From contig DAOOVG010000097.1 in NCBI GenBank assembly GCA_035369865.1, forward strand, positions 1 through 6,052: a DNA stretch of 6,052 bases, written 5' to 3'. The position numbers and the translations under genes are program-made. Shown here piece by piece: positions 5,690-6,052 of the stretch; positions within the stretch are counted from its first letter, which is position 1, and the number at the start of each line of letters is the position of its first letter. The notes under the pieces are model-generated. The model had not been told where the DNA came from. It made no database searches and worked only from the letters and a program-made list of their open reading frames with translations. This stretch comes from MVYY01 sp035369865. Its GTDB lineage: Bacteria; Bacteroidota; Bacteroidia; Bacteroidales; Paludibacteraceae.

Positions 5690-6052
5690 TTAGCCAATTT
5701 CTATATGTTGAGCTTGAATATTTTCTTTTAAAAAAATAGAAGCCATCATAGAAAACTTTTCTACTGATTCAGTAGTATAATACTGAAAAGTTCCTTTTTT
5801 TGTACAGCGCATTTCTATTTCTGGATGACGTTGGAGATAATTTTTTAAACTTTCAGCAACAATTTTTCCTTGCGAAACAACAGTAATTTTATCAGGTAGT
5901 AAAGATTTTATTTTGTTTTCCAGAATAGGATAATGCGTGCAGCCTAATATAATCGTATCAATTTCAGGATCAATTTGCAGGAGATGGTTTAAATTTTTAT
6001 TGATAAAATAATCAGCCCCCGGAGAATTATATTCAGAATTTTCGATAAGTGG
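5690..6052 (-). CDS. murI: glutamate racemase, C-terminal part (cut by window edge)
   Basis: These are the last 120 residues of glutamate racemase, a cytoplasmic cofactor-independent enzyme that converts L- to D-glutamate for peptidoglycan. The open frame enters at the window edge with PLIEN and runs to a TAA at 5690-5692. Its signature is ILGCTHYPIL (residues 35-44 of the visible part). The Cys of GCTHYP (codon 5939-5941) is the second of the two catalytic cysteines, and the adjacent His also contributes to the active site. SPGADYF (10-16) before it and VVSQGKIVAESL after it fit Bacteroidales MurI, as does the tail ending HIEIG. The family is about 270-280 residues long, so about 55% including the first catalytic Cys lies outside the window. 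No frameshift is seen. In many Bacteroidales murI follows bamA/ompH-type envelope genes; that cannot be checked here. A terminator-like hairpin follows about 95 bp downstream. Confidence 0.93.
   Translation of the reverse strand, partial: PLIENSEYNSPGADYFINKNLNHLLQIDPEIDTIILGCTHYPILENKIKSLLPDKITVVSQGKIVAESLKNYLQRHPEIEMRCTKKGTFQYYTTESVEKFSMMASIFLKENIQAQHIEIG

Noticed and set aside
1..6052. CRISPR array, tRNA or rRNA gene, or insertion sequence
   Set aside because: No regularly spaced direct repeats, cloverleaf, rRNA signature, transposase or terminal inverted repeats were seen on either strand.

Overview
This AT-rich window most likely comes from a member of the Bacteroidota, probably order Bacteroidales. 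Three signs support this. The SIMPL-domain protein, the divergent EF-G paralog and the glutamate racemase tail all read like their Bacteroidales counterparts. Two upstream regions carry the phylum's TAnnTTTG-type -7 promoter element. Shine-Dalgarno sequences are weak or absent. Every supported gene lies on the minus strand, so transcription runs from high to low coordinates.

Layout in transcription order: (1) 5690-6052, the last 120 residues of glutamate racemase (murI), cut by the window edge. (2) 5561-5625, a bidirectional terminator-like hairpin and a second AT-rich inverted repeat that separate murI from the next gene. (3) 3327-5486, a 719-residue EF-G paralog of the EF-G2 type. It lacks the catalytic His of the DxPGH motif and has about 26 extra residues in domain IV. 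(4) 3176-3326, an AT-rich spacer. (5) 2426-3121, a membrane-anchored SIMPL (DUF541) protein with its own recognisable promoter. (6) 1806-2306, a DUF6398-like protein of unknown function. (7) 67-1545, a two-gene restriction-modification cassette: a beta-class DNA methyltransferase followed 15 bp later by a winged-helix/HNH endonuclease. An imperfect hairpin follows it at 17-50.

The right two thirds is ordinary chromosomal content: cell-wall precursor synthesis, a translation factor and an envelope protein. The R-M cassette is visibly more AT-rich (about 28-33% GC in sampled lines, against about 42-45% in sampled lines of the genes to its right) and looks acquired. In the cassette, MTase-first order with close coupling lets host DNA be methylated before the nuclease builds up. 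The most notable biology is the EF-G paralog. Its sequence matches what is reported for Bacteroides EF-G2, which supports translocation without GTP hydrolysis. A second point is the near absence of the tetranucleotide CTAG (one occurrence), which may relate to the cassette's specificity. I did not find a wholly unprecedented system.
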